Shown here: piece by piece, positions 1 through 7,015 of the stretch
Numbering within the stretch: position 1 is the stretch's first letter
How the letters are laid out: the number at the start of each line of letters is the position of its first letter
Source of the DNA: Accumulibacter sp.
Lineage (GTDB): Bacteria; Pseudomonadota; Gammaproteobacteria; Burkholderiales; Rhodocyclaceae
Direction: 5' to 3'
Assembly (NCBI GenBank): GCA_020049495.1
Contig: JAIFKU010000092.1
Coordinates: 1 to 38,394 of the forward strand
DNA length: 38,394 bases
Position numbers and translations under genes: made by a program
Notes under the pieces: generated by a model
What the model saw: the letters and a program-made list of their open reading frames with translations, nothing else
What the model was told of the DNA's origin: nothing
Databases searched by the model: none

Positions 1-48
1 CGCAGCGAAGGCAAGGCCCAGCGCATCATCGACAAGAGGAGCATCTGA
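1..48 (+). CDS. C-terminal end of a probable phenylacetate-CoA ligase (partial)
   Basis: The window opens inside an open frame whose last 15 codons read RSEGKAQRIIDKRSI and then TGA at 46-48. A basic tail of this kind (GKA..RVIDKR) is typical of the end of phenylacetate-CoA ligase (PaaK-like AMP-forming ligases). Such ligases are often followed by a small tandem-ACT protein, and that is what comes next here: the stop codon overlaps the ATG of the ACT gene by one base (TGATG). The identification is inference from a very short tail plus context; other AMP-forming ligases remain possible. Confidence 0.5.
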   Translation, partial: RSEGKAQRIIDKRSI

Positions 49-464
49 TGATCATCAAACAGATTTCCACCTTCATGGAAAACACCACCGGACGGCTGGC
101 CGACATCACCGCGCTGCTGGCCGATGCCGGCATCAACCTGCGTGCAATTTCCATCGCCGACACCACCGACTTCGGCATCCTGCGCATGGTCGCCGACCAG
201 CCCGACGCAGCCGTCAAGCTGCTCAAGGAAGCCGGCTTCACCTCGCGCGAAACCGACGTCATCGGCGTCGAAGTGCCCGACCACCCCGGCGAACTCGCCC
301 GCATCATGGCTCTTTTCCGCAACGCCGGCGTCAGCATCGAGTACCTCTACGCCTCACTCGAACACAAGGAAGACAAGGCGGTGATCGTGCTCAAGGTCGA
401 CGACATCGAAGCCGGTCTGGCGATGCTGGAAAAGCACGGATTCTCGACGATTCCGTCATTCTGA
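48..464 (+). CDS. Tandem ACT-domain protein
   Basis: This 138-residue protein consists of two ACT domains and nothing else, at about residues 3-69 and 72-138. Both show the ACT pattern of a first strand, a Gly-rich turn before helix 1 (G15-RLADI; P80-GELARI) and a closing strand. ACT domains bind amino acids or related ligands and usually act as allosteric sensors. Here there is no catalytic domain, so it probably works as a stand-alone sensor or partner of the upstream ligase, with which it shares the TGATG junction. The pairing of PaaK-like ligases with ACT proteins is a known arrangement. The ligand cannot be read from the sequence. It is cytoplasmic, with no signal peptide or membrane segment. 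Confidence 0.85.
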   Translation: MIIKQISTFMENTTGRLADITALLADAGINLRAISIADTTDFGILRMVADQPDAAVKLLKEAGFTSRETDVIGVEVPDHPGELARIMALFRNAGVSIEYLYASLEHKEDKAVIVLKVDDIEAGLAMLEKHGFSTIPSF

Positions 465-472
465 GAGTATTA

Positions 473-498
473 GTCATTCCCGCCTACGCGGGGATGAC
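473..498. repeat. Palindromic intergenic element (REP-like hairpin)
   Basis: Two 11-base arms, GTCATTCCCGC (473-483) and GCGGGGATGAC (488-498), are complementary except for one T:G wobble and enclose the loop CTAC. It lies between the converging ends of the ACT gene and the symporter gene. The core GTCATTCCCGC...GCGGG.ATGAC is a common interspersed palindrome in proteobacteria. Only this copy was noticed in the window. It may act as a bidirectional transcription or mRNA end, but there is no T-run. Confidence 0.6.
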
Positions 499-541
499 GA
501 CTTAACTGATCTGTAATTGGCCTGGCGGCCCCTTTCTGCTC

Positions 542-2137
542 TTACTTTTCCGGGAAACATGCCGCCAGATGGGGTTCATCCAGCTTCTTGCTGAACAGGC
601 TGACGGCCACGGTACATAGCAGTGACACCGGCACAGCATAAACCAGCGGGTCGATGTTGCCGAGAGTCGTTCCGCTGCCAAGTGTCGGCACACCGAACAG
701 CAGTTCGCACAGACCCAGCGGCTTGGCTACCTTTTCGAAAACAAAGAAGAGTACAAAGAAGCTGACAAACAAGCCACTCAAGAAACCACTGATCGCACCC
801 GCTTTGGTCAGCCCTTTCCAGAACAGGCCCAGCCCGTAAATCGAAAGAAACGCGCCGGCACACAGGCCAAAGAACATCGCCGTGCCATTGACGATGATCG
901 TTGCTCCCGATTTGAAGAAGCCAGGCAAAAGGTACGCTGTCAGCGTCGTAAACAGGATGGCAAATAGCATGGCCACGCGAACCACGCGAACCGGCTTCGC
1001 TGATTTCATCCCCATACCCTTTTCCATAATGTCATGGCCAATTGCCGATCCCATGGTGTGAAACTGCGAGCTCATGGTCGACATGGCAGCCGCTAAAAGG
1101 GTAATCATGAACACGGCCGTAAACCATTCCGGCAAATTCTCCTTGATGAAGAGCGGAATGACGTTATCCGGGCCGCCAGCCGCTGCAACGGCAATCTTGC
1201 CGACTGAATTTACGAAGTAGACATTCGACAGTGCGCCCACGATGAAAGCCACGCCCGTCATCAGCATGATGAAGAGGCCTCCAATGACAACGCCACGGTT
1301 CAGTTCGCGGTCGCTTTTAACGGTCATGAAACGCACCACCAACTGGGGCTGCGCCAGCACGCCGATACCAACGCCGAGCACGACGGTCGATATCAATGTC
1401 CACCATAAGGGCGAGAACAGCTCGGGCATGGCCGTCCAGCCGCGATGCCCCCTGCCGACCAGTGCCGCCGGGACCTTGTCGGCCATCGCCGTAAGCGCCT
1501 CGTGCGCCGGTACGACGCCGCCAAGGCCGGTGTAGGCAAACCAGAGCAGAATGAGCATCCCGACCACCATGATCCCGCCCTGGAAAGCATCGGTGTAAAG
1601 CACGCCTTTCATCCCGCCCATCATCACGTAAGCACCAACGATAGTGACTATAGTCAGCAGCGCCATTTGTTGCGACAACCCGAGTGCGATCGTCAGGAAA
1701 CTTACGCCACCCAGCATCACCGCGCCGGCGTAGAGTGGCATGGCAATGAAGATCAGCGCGGCGGACGCCACTTGCAAGAACTTGGAGTCAAACCGTTTTC
1801 CGAGAAATTCGGGAAAGGTATGGGCATCCAGCTTATGGCCCATTGCGCGCGTGCGCTTGCCGAAAACCACGAACGCAATGAAAATGCCGAGAAAAATATT
1901 GAGCACGGTCAGCCACAGGATGCCCATGCCGAAAACGGCTGCTGCACCGCCGAAGCCGACGATCGCAGAGGTCGAAATGAATGTCGATCCATAGGAAATG
2001 GCCATGATGACCGGATGCACCTTGCGCCCGGCCAACAGGTAATCTTTCGAACTGGTGGTCTGGATGTAGCCGAGATAGCCGAGTCCGGCAGTGATGGCGA
2101 GGTAAATGAGCGTGGTGATGACAACTGTGGCGTTCAT
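542..2137 (-). CDS. Sodium:solute symporter family (SSS) permease
   Basis: This 531-residue polytopic membrane protein has about 13 predicted hydrophobic segments. It carries the SSS N-terminal signature: a first membrane helix, the DYLLAGRK loop, then the Ser/Thr-rich TM segment STFISTSAIVGFGG that helps form the sodium site in this family. It should import a small organic solute with Na+ across the inner membrane; the substrate is not evident. Start choice: the open frame extends seven codons further (ATG at 2158), but ATG 2137 has AGGGGG about eight bases upstream and overlaps the stop of the small gene before it (ATGA), so 2137 is preferred. It is the second gene of an operon with that small protein, and a TetR-type operator lies in the leader. 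The neighbouring tetR gene shares the operator and is the obvious candidate regulator. Confidence 0.88.
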   Translation of the reverse strand: MNATVVITTLIYLAITAGLGYLGYIQTTSSKDYLLAGRKVHPVIMAISYGSTFISTSAIVGFGGAAAVFGMGILWLTVLNIFLGIFIAFVVFGKRTRAMGHKLDAHTFPEFLGKRFDSKFLQVASAALIFIAMPLYAGAVMLGGVSFLTIALGLSQQMALLTIVTIVGAYVMMGGMKGVLYTDAFQGGIMVVGMLILLWFAYTGLGGVVPAHEALTAMADKVPAALVGRGHRGWTAMPELFSPLWWTLISTVVLGVGIGVLAQPQLVVRFMTVKSDRELNRGVVIGGLFIMLMTGVAFIVGALSNVYFVNSVGKIAVAAAGGPDNVIPLFIKENLPEWFTAVFMITLLAAAMSTMSSQFHTMGSAIGHDIMEKGMGMKSAKPVRVVRVAMLFAILFTTLTAYLLPGFFKSGATIIVNGTAMFFGLCAGAFLSIYGLGLFWKGLTKAGAISGFLSGLFVSFFVLFFVFEKVAKPLGLCELLFGVPTLGSGTTLGNIDPLVYAVPVSLLCTVAVSLFSKKLDEPHLAACFPEK

Positions 2138-2301
2138 TTGATTTCCCCCTTTTCCCATTCTTCTTCTTCAGCGATTTCCTTGATCTCCTCCTCCGGGCTC
2201 GGCTTGTTCCAGTTGATAAAGCCGTAAATCACACACAGCGCGGCTGACGCCAGCATCAAGAGGTAAGCCAGACTGACTCCCCAATCCCCCAATCCCAACA
2301 T
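2134..2301 (-). CDS. Small single-TM accessory protein of the symporter
   Basis: This 55-residue ORF starts at ATG 2301 with GAGGGG about nine bases upstream and ends in TGA at 2134-2136, overlapping the symporter ATG (ATGA). The sequence is a short N-terminal segment (MLGLGDWG), one hydrophobic helix at about residues 8-30, then NWNKP and a strongly acidic tail rich in Glu (about residues 37-53). SSS-family symporters are often preceded by a small membrane protein of this build, which is thought to be an accessory or assembly subunit. Here the translational coupling suggests one-to-one production. Its function has not been established from sequence; the assignment rests on architecture and position. 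Confidence 0.8.
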   Translation of the reverse strand: MLGLGDWGVSLAYLLMLASAALCVIYGFINWNKPSPEEEIKEIAEEEEWEKGEIK

Positions 2302-2320
2302 GACACACCCCTCATAAAAG

Positions 2321-2336
2321 CCGACTCACGAGTCGG
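2321..2336. promoter_or_regulatory. Palindromic operator in the symporter leader
   Basis: CCGACT-CACG-AGTCGG is a perfect inverted repeat with six-base arms, 20 bases upstream of the small-protein start codon. The same core (CCGACT-N-ACG-AGTCGG) recurs in the tetR promoter at 3004-3029. It lies just downstream of the proposed promoter, so a bound repressor would block initiation or elongation. Inference: binding site of the adjacent TetR protein. Confidence 0.75.
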
Positions 2337-2350
2337 TCGTTAGTAAAAAA

Positions 2351-2378
2351 ATTTTACGGGTCCTGCTTCCTGCTTCAA
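2351..2378 (-). promoter_or_regulatory. Candidate sigma-70 promoter of the symporter operon
   Basis: On the minus strand TTGAAG (2378-2373) and TAAAAT (2356-2351) are separated by 16 bases. Initiation would fall near 2344, immediately before the operator at 2321-2336. The -35 element overlaps the last codons of tetR. Predicted from sequence only. Confidence 0.5.
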
Positions 2379-2998
2379 TCCGGGCGATAAATCCCCTTGC
2401 TCAGTACCGAACAGAAAAACGCCCACTCTTCCAGATAGACCTTGCGCAACTCGTCTGACGGACGTCCGGCGTCGATTTCCAGCAACACATCCTTGCGCGT
2501 TTTGGCCAGTAGCCACTTGATGAGATCAACCAGTTGATCCACCGGATACGCCAGTCGCGAAGCGTCCAGTCCGGCAAATACTTCGCTGAAGTGGCTGTCG
2601 AAAACGGCTTGCGCCTTGCCCGCCAGCGCATCGCGCGGCAAGCGGGCGATGCGCACGATCAGGCCGAGCATTGCAGGATGCTGCAGGTACCATTCAATGG
2701 CGATCCGCGAAACCGTCATGAAACGGTCAAGAATATCGGCGGGCAAAGGTGTACTGGCGTCGGAAACCTGCGTCTTGATGTAGTGATAGAGCGCTGACCA
2801 GGTCTGCTCCATGCAGTAGACATACAACTCCTCTTTCGAGGCTATGTATTCGTAGAGCCCGCCCTTGGAGATACCGGCAGCAGCAACGATACGGTCAAGC
2901 GACGCCGCATCGAAATCATGCGTGCCGAATTCGACCAGCGCAGCGTTGAGTACCGACTGCTGTTTTTCAGAGGTGAGTTGAAAGAAGGCCTGTTTCAT
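2375..2998 (-). CDS. TetR/AcrR family transcriptional regulator
   Basis: This 207-residue protein has the N-terminal TetR helix-turn-helix at about residues 10-55; its recognition part reads SLDRIVAAAGISKGGLYEYI and is followed by the usual SKEEL. The C-terminal ligand-binding half is not recognisable as to effector. TetR proteins are dimeric, mostly repressors released by a small molecule. A palindrome overlaps its own promoter (3004-3029) and a second copy of the core lies in the leader of the downstream symporter operon, so autoregulation plus control of the transporter is likely. Start at ATG 2998; no good ribosome site is visible because the operator lies only five bases upstream of the start codon. 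Confidence 0.9.
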   Translation of the reverse strand: MKQAFFQLTSEKQQSVLNAALVEFGTHDFDAASLDRIVAAAGISKGGLYEYIASKEELYVYCMEQTWSALYHYIKTQVSDASTPLPADILDRFMTVSRIAIEWYLQHPAMLGLIVRIARLPRDALAGKAQAVFDSHFSEVFAGLDASRLAYPVDQLVDLIKWLLAKTRKDVLLEIDAGRPSDELRKVYLEEWAFFCSVLSKGIYRPD

Positions 2999-3003
2999 TC
3001 GGG

Positions 3004-3029
3004 TTCTGCCGACTGACGAGTCGGCAGAA
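3004..3029. promoter_or_regulatory. Palindromic operator overlapping the tetR promoter
   Basis: Perfect 11-base arms TTCTGCCGACT (3004-3014) and AGTCGGCAGAA (3019-3029) flank GACG. The right arm runs into the -10 element of the tetR promoter. The inner 16 bases match the operator at 2321-2336 except for one central base. This is the layout expected of an autorepressor. Confidence 0.8.
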
Positions 3030-3056
3030 TTTAGACCCTCCTCACGAAAGTGTCAA
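3028..3056 (-). promoter_or_regulatory. Sigma-70 promoter of tetR
   Basis: On the minus strand TTGACA (3056-3051), a spacer of exactly 17 bases, and TAAATT (3033-3028). The -35 is a perfect consensus. Initiation would fall near 3021, inside the operator. Confidence 0.75.
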
Positions 3057-3093
3057 TCAATAATTCCTTGTACCGCCAGGAAACCGGTGGGAG

Positions 3094-3483
3094 CTAGCGC
3101 TCACTCTTCTTGAGGAGGTCTTTCAGATTGGCGAAAGGCTGCGCGGTTGCCCGATTCACCGAAACCTTGCTGCTGTCGCTGACACCGGCCAGACGCGCCG
3201 CATCGGCATCAAGTTCACGCGAATGTTCGTTGTCGTGGCAGTAAAGACACAGCAGTTCCCAGTTGCTGCCATCGCTCGGGTTGTTGTCATGGTTGTGGTC
3301 GCGGTGATGCACTGTCAGTTGTTGCAGGTTCTCGCGCGCGAATTCGCGCGCGCAACGCCCGCAAATCCACGGGTAAATCTTCAGCGCCTGCTCGCGATAT
3401 CCCAGTTCTCGTGTCTGACGCTGGCGAATGGACTCGGCGATCATTCGGTCAGTGTGTGCACGCTTGGCATCTTCAACAGCCAT
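3094..3483 (-). CDS. yajD: YajD-type HNH nuclease family protein
   Basis: This 129-residue cytoplasmic protein has an HNH (beta-beta-alpha metal) core: C41-GRC-44, H59-HRDHNHDNNP, N74-WELLCLYCHDNEH, so two Cys pairs (C41/C44, C79/C82) for a structural zinc and His/Asn residues for the catalytic metal. Length and motifs match E. coli YajD, a conserved HNH protein whose cellular role is unknown. The N-terminal third is helical and charged and the C-terminus is basic. It stands alone on the minus strand upstream of the tetR promoter; the next gene is divergent. No terminator is visible after the stop. Confidence 0.85.
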   Translation of the reverse strand: MAVEDAKRAHTDRMIAESIRQRQTRELGYREQALKIYPWICGRCAREFARENLQQLTVHHRDHNHDNNPSDGSNWELLCLYCHDNEHSRELDADAARLAGVSDSSKVSVNRATAQPFANLKDLLKKSER

Positions 3484-3608
3484 ATTTTCCTCTTTGTCGA
3501 TGATTTCCCTGATTGTACTTCAGGCGCTCCGGTATGGCCGATTGTAATAAACCTGAGAATCTATACACTCCACACTCCTCTCTCGCTTCAGCATGAACGA
3601 CCCATCCG

Positions 3609-4526
3609 ATGCCACAGGTAAGCCCCGTCATTTACGCCAAACTCCTCCTCACGGTGTTGTTCTGGGGAGGAACCTGGATCGCCGGACGCGTGGCCGTGCA
3701 GGAAGCGTCGCCATTCGCCGTTGCCAGCTGGCGGTTTTTTATCGCCGCACTAGCGCTGGGCATTCTGCTGGCCTTGCGCGAAGGATGGCCCCGATGGTCC
3801 GGGCGGCAATGCTTGATGCTGGCGGCGCTGGCACTGACCGGCATATTTTTCTACAACGTCTTTTTTCTCTATGGCCTGAGGTACGTCGAAGCCGGCCGAG
3901 GCGCACTGGTCACGGCGCTCATTCCGGCCATGGTCGCTTTCGCCGACTGGTTCTTGTTTCGTTTCCCGATGTCACCAACAAAGGCTCTTGGTATCGTTCT
4001 GGCTTTGTCCGGTTGCCTGCTGGTGATCACCCGCGGACATCCGACACGGCTGCTCACCGGCGAGGTCGGTTTCGGAGAATGGCTGCTCATGGGGAGTGTT
4101 GTATCCTGGGTCAGCTACACCTTGATCAGTCGAAACATTTCCCGACAGTTGTCGCCGCTGTCGATGGCCTTTGGCGCTTGTCTCATCGGCTGGCTAATGC
4201 TGACCGCTGCCGCACTGGCTGACGGGACACTATTCGACCTCGGCGCCATAACCTGGCGCGGCGGATCGAGCATTGTTTTTCTCGGCCTGCTCGGAACGGC
4301 TGTCGCCTTTACCTGGTATTCGGAAGCGATTTCGCTGATCGGTACGACCAGGTCGGCGGCGTTCATCAATCTGGTTCCGGTATTTGCTGTCCTTCTTGGT
4401 ACACTTCTGCTTGGCGAAAGACTCGGCTTCGCCGTCCTTGGCGGAGGGGTAGTCATTATTCTCGGTGTATTCATGACCAACCGCTCTGCGCGAAGCAGGC
4501 CAGAGCCGAAGAAGCAACGCAATTGA
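3609..4526 (+). CDS. DMT superfamily permease (EamA domains)
   Basis: This 305-residue protein is almost entirely hydrophobic, with about ten membrane helices forming two EamA repeats (about residues 8-140 and 155-292). Typical repeat features are visible: FWGGTWIAGR in helix 1, WRFFIAALALG in helix 2, and PVFAVLLGTLLLGE near the end of the second repeat. EamA proteins move small metabolites, often exporting amino acids or their derivatives; the substrate cannot be told here. The tail is short and basic. The start at ATG 3609 lacks a strong ribosome site; an overlapping frame starting at 3593 is a shadow. It lies 37 bases before the enoyl-CoA hydratase and may be cotranscribed with it. Confidence 0.88.
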   Translation: MPQVSPVIYAKLLLTVLFWGGTWIAGRVAVQEASPFAVASWRFFIAALALGILLALREGWPRWSGRQCLMLAALALTGIFFYNVFFLYGLRYVEAGRGALVTALIPAMVAFADWFLFRFPMSPTKALGIVLALSGCLLVITRGHPTRLLTGEVGFGEWLLMGSVVSWVSYTLISRNISRQLSPLSMAFGACLIGWLMLTAAALADGTLFDLGAITWRGGSSIVFLGLLGTAVAFTWYSEAISLIGTTRSAAFINLVPVFAVLLGTLLLGERLGFAVLGGGVVIILGVFMTNRSARSRPEPKKQRN

Positions 4527-4563
4527 CGAGCAAGGGCAAGCCAGCAAATTTGAAGGGGGCGTT

Positions 4564-5349
4564 ATGTACCAATCGATCATTACCGAAGTCGACGAATCCA
4601 TCGGCATTCTCACCCTGAACAAGGCAGACCGCCACAACGCCTTTGACGAGCTTCTGATCTCCGAAATAACCACCGGGCTGCTTGAGCTTGAAGCCGATCC
4701 GCGTGTGCGCGTCGTTGTCCTGTCATCGACGGGCAAAAGTTTCTGCGCCGGCGCCGATCTCAACTGGATGAAGCGCACAGCCGGCTTCACTTCACAGGAA
4801 AATCTGCGCGACGCGAGGGGGTTTGCTCGCTTGCTGAGCACCCTGAATGAGCTTGGCAAGCCGACCATCGCCCGTGTACAAGGCCCCGCCTACGGCGGCG
4901 GGCTTGGGCTGATTGCCGCCTGTGATATTGCCGTGGCCACCTACGATGCCTTGTTCGCGCTGACCGAGGTCAAGCTTGGCCTTCTGCCCGCAGTGATCAG
5001 TCCTTACCTGCTGGCCGCCATCGGTGAGCGCTACTGCCGTCGCTACATGCTCTCGGCAGAGCGCTTCTCGGCAGCAGAGGCCTACCGCATCGGTCTGCTG
5101 CACGAGATCGTTCCAAGCGAAGATCAGCTCGACGAGGCCATTGGCGAGATCATCGACAGCCTGTTGAAAAATGGTCCCGGTGCTCAGGCAGAAAGCAAGG
5201 CCCTGATCCGCATGATCGCCGGACAACCGATTGACGAGTCCACCGTCGAAGAAACTGCACAGCGCATTACCCGCGCGCGCTCCAGCCCCGAGGGGAAAGA
5301 GGGGCTGGCGGCCTTTCTCGAGAAGCGCAAACCGAACTGGATCAGGTAA
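4564..5349 (+). CDS. liuC: Enoyl-CoA hydratase/isomerase family, LiuC-like (methylglutaconyl-CoA hydratase)
   Basis: This 261-residue crotonase-fold protein has the oxyanion-hole segment SFCAGADLNWMK (59-70) and GGGLGLIAACD (111-121), followed by FALTEVKLGLLPAVISPYLL. The PAVISPY stretch and the C-terminal AERFSAAEAYRIGLLHE are typical of the LiuC/AtuE branch, which hydrates methylglutaconyl-CoA or related branched acyl-CoAs in leucine and isoprenoid breakdown. One of the two catalytic glutamates of classical crotonases (in GGGxE) is Gly here, leaving E135 as the likely acid/base; this pattern is shared with LiuC-like proteins as I recall them. The other liu genes are not nearby, so the pathway assignment is tentative. 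The ribosome site GAAGGGGG lies just upstream of ATG 4564. Confidence 0.8.
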   Translation: MYQSIITEVDESIGILTLNKADRHNAFDELLISEITTGLLELEADPRVRVVVLSSTGKSFCAGADLNWMKRTAGFTSQENLRDARGFARLLSTLNELGKPTIARVQGPAYGGGLGLIAACDIAVATYDALFALTEVKLGLLPAVISPYLLAAIGERYCRRYMLSAERFSAAEAYRIGLLHEIVPSEDQLDEAIGEIIDSLLKNGPGAQAESKALIRMIAGQPIDESTVEETAQRITRARSSPEGKEGLAAFLEKRKPNWIR

Positions 5350-5395
5350 TGCGTGTCTGAGTAGTGCATAGCCCCTCTCTCCACTCGAGTATCGT

Positions 5396-5590
5396 ATGGT
5401 TCAAGCAATACAACAGGAAATGGCCCTGTCGCCCTGTATCAATGTGTGCACGCTGGACACTGGAAACAAGCTCTGTCTGGGCTGTTTTCGTAGTATCGAC
5501 GAGATCGCCTTGTGGAGCCGGGTTTCAAACGACGAGCGGCTGAACATTCTTGCCGCCGCAGGGCAACGGCGCGAGCAATTGAAACCATGA
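5396..5590 (+). CDS. DUF1289 small Cys-rich protein
   Basis: This 64-residue protein shows the DUF1289 pattern SPCINVCTLD...LCLGCFRSIDEIALWS, with four Cys residues in two pairs likely to bind a metal. The C-terminal helix (about residues 35-60) carries the usual WSRVSNDERLNIL. Its function is unknown in the family. ATG 5396 and ATG 5420 (MALSPC, with AGGAA immediately before it) are both possible starts; the second gives the more usual family N-terminus. Its TGA overlaps the start of a second DUF1289 gene (ATGA). Confidence 0.8.
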   Translation: MVQAIQQEMALSPCINVCTLDTGNKLCLGCFRSIDEIALWSRVSNDERLNILAAAGQRREQLKP

Positions 5591-5760
5591 CTGACCCGAT
5601 CCTTGAATACCCGTGTACCGGCGTCTGCATTTTTGACCCGGAGTCTGATCGCTGTCTGGGTTGTGATCGACCGTCATGGCCCACGCCAAGCACCATTCAG
5701 GAACCTGTTGCCGCCGACGCCGGCCTGGCAATCACGGATCAAGTCACTCCGGCCCGCTGA
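5587..5760 (+). CDS. Second, diverged DUF1289-like protein
   Basis: This 57-residue ORF starts at ATG 5587, overlapping the stop of the preceding DUF1289 gene by four bases. It keeps the two Cys pairs (YPCTGVCIFD, RCLGCDRPS) but the conserved helix after the second pair is gone, replaced by a Pro/Ala-rich tail (PTPSTIQEPVAAD). It looks like a tandem duplicate that has lost its C-terminal half. Its last 17 bases overlap the end of the convergent amidohydrolase gene. Coding status rests on the preserved Cys motif and the ATGA coupling. Confidence 0.65.
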   Translation: MTDPILEYPCTGVCIFDPESDRCLGCDRPSWPTPSTIQEPVAADAGLAITDQVTPAR

Positions 5761-6934
5761 ATACGCCTTTCTGGAGCACGGTTTCGACCAGCGTAACCCA
5801 GTAGTTGATGCCCAACTGAAGAATGTCGTCGTTGAAATCGTAGTGCGGGTTATGCAGGGAACAGCCTCCCGTGCCGGGGCCATTGCCCAGCCACACGTAA
5901 CAGCCCGGTTTTTCCTGCAGCATGTAGGCGAAGTCTTCGGCACCCATCGAGGGCAACTCGTTCTGGCGAATCCTGTCCGCCCCGAACAGGGCTTCAGCCG
6001 CCTGACGACAGATCTCCGTTTCTGCGGCGCTGTTAATCACCGGCGGGTAGCGGTGATCGAAGCTGACCTTGATTAAGGCTCCGAAGGCGCTGGCGATGCC
6101 CGCACAAAGCTGCTCGATCGAGTGCTCAACCATCGCCTGCACTTCCGGTTTGAAACTGCGTATCGTCCCGCGCAATACGGCATCGTCAGGAATGATATTC
6201 AGCGCTTCGCCGCCATGGATCTGCGTGACACTGACAACGGCCGCTTCGCAGGGGTGCAGATTGCGCGCGACAACGGTCTGCAGGGCGATGACCAGCTGAC
6301 TGGCCACGACCAGCGTATCAACGCCCTGGTGGGGCATTGCGGCATGGCAACCACGGCCGCAAACGGCAATTTCAAAAGCACAGGTGCCGGCCATCACCGC
6401 CCCGGGCATGATGGCCATCTCGCCGACCGGAATGCCCGGCCAGTTGTGCAGACCGAAGACGGCACTCAGCGGAAATTGTTCGAACAGTCCGTCCTCGATC
6501 ATCACCGCCGCGCCGCCCTCAGATTCCTCGGCCGGCTGGAAGATGAAGTAAACGGTGCCGTCAAAATCAAGGCGACCGCTGTTCTCTGCCATGTAGCGCG
6601 CCGCGCCGAGCAGCATGGTGGTGTGTCCATCATGCCCGCAGGCATGCATCTGGCCTGCGTATCTTGAGCGATGCGAGAAATCGTTTTTCTCGTGCAGGGG
6701 CAAGGCATCCATGTCGGCACGCAAACCGATCGCGCGCTTGCCGCTGCCTTTGCGCAAAACACCAACGACGCCGGTTTTAGCCAGACCGCAATGGACTTCA
6801 AGGCCATATGAGGCCAGCTCGCGCGCCACGATCCCGGCGGTACGCGCTTCGTTGAAGGCCAGCTCGGGATACGCGTGAATGTCGCGACGGATGGCGATCA
6901 GGTCGGGAAGAAAGGAAATATCCAGAAAAGTCAT
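5744..6934 (-). CDS. M20 family amidohydrolase (hippurate hydrolase/IAA-amino acid hydrolase type)
   Basis: This 396-residue metallopeptidase of the M20D group has all visible metal ligands: C99 and H101 in HACGHDGH, E136/E137 in QPAEE, H163 in GLHNW and a C-terminal His in [12 protein letters not shown]76 in LRADMDALP is the family signature. The dimerisation/lid domain spans about residues 180-295. Members cleave N-acyl or N-aroyl amino acids such as hippurate, or deacetylate amino-acid derivatives; the substrate here is not decidable. It is cytoplasmic with no signal peptide. It is divergent from rapZ across an 81-base spacer that must contain both promoters, and its 3' end overlaps the second DUF1289 gene tail to tail. 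Confidence 0.9.
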   Translation of the reverse strand: MTFLDISFLPDLIAIRRDIHAYPELAFNEARTAGIVARELASYGLEVHCGLAKTGVVGVLRKGSGKRAIGLRADMDALPLHEKNDFSHRSRYAGQMHACGHDGHTTMLLGAARYMAENSGRLDFDGTVYFIFQPAEESEGGAAVMIEDGLFEQFPLSAVFGLHNWPGIPVGEMAIMPGAVMAGTCAFEIAVCGRGCHAAMPHQGVDTLVVASQLVIALQTVVARNLHPCEAAVVSVTQIHGGEALNIIPDDAVLRGTIRSFKPEVQAMVEHSIEQLCAGIASAFGALIKVSFDHRYPPVINSAAETEICRQAAEALFGADRIRQNELPSMGAEDFAYMLQEKPGCYVWLGNGPGTGGCSLHNPHYDFNDDILQLGINYWVTLVETVLQKGVFSGPE

Positions 6935-7015
6935 GGCGTGGTTTTTACAAACAAGGTGTTAGTTTATTCCAGCCCGGCTTGCTCGTGTGAGCAACGTTCC
7001 GTTATGCTCACGTTC

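Noticed and set aside
1445-2227. Plus-strand frame of 260 codons opposite the symporter
   Set aside because: Antisense to a clear membrane protein; hydrophilic His/Asn-rich translation expected of the complement of membrane helices.
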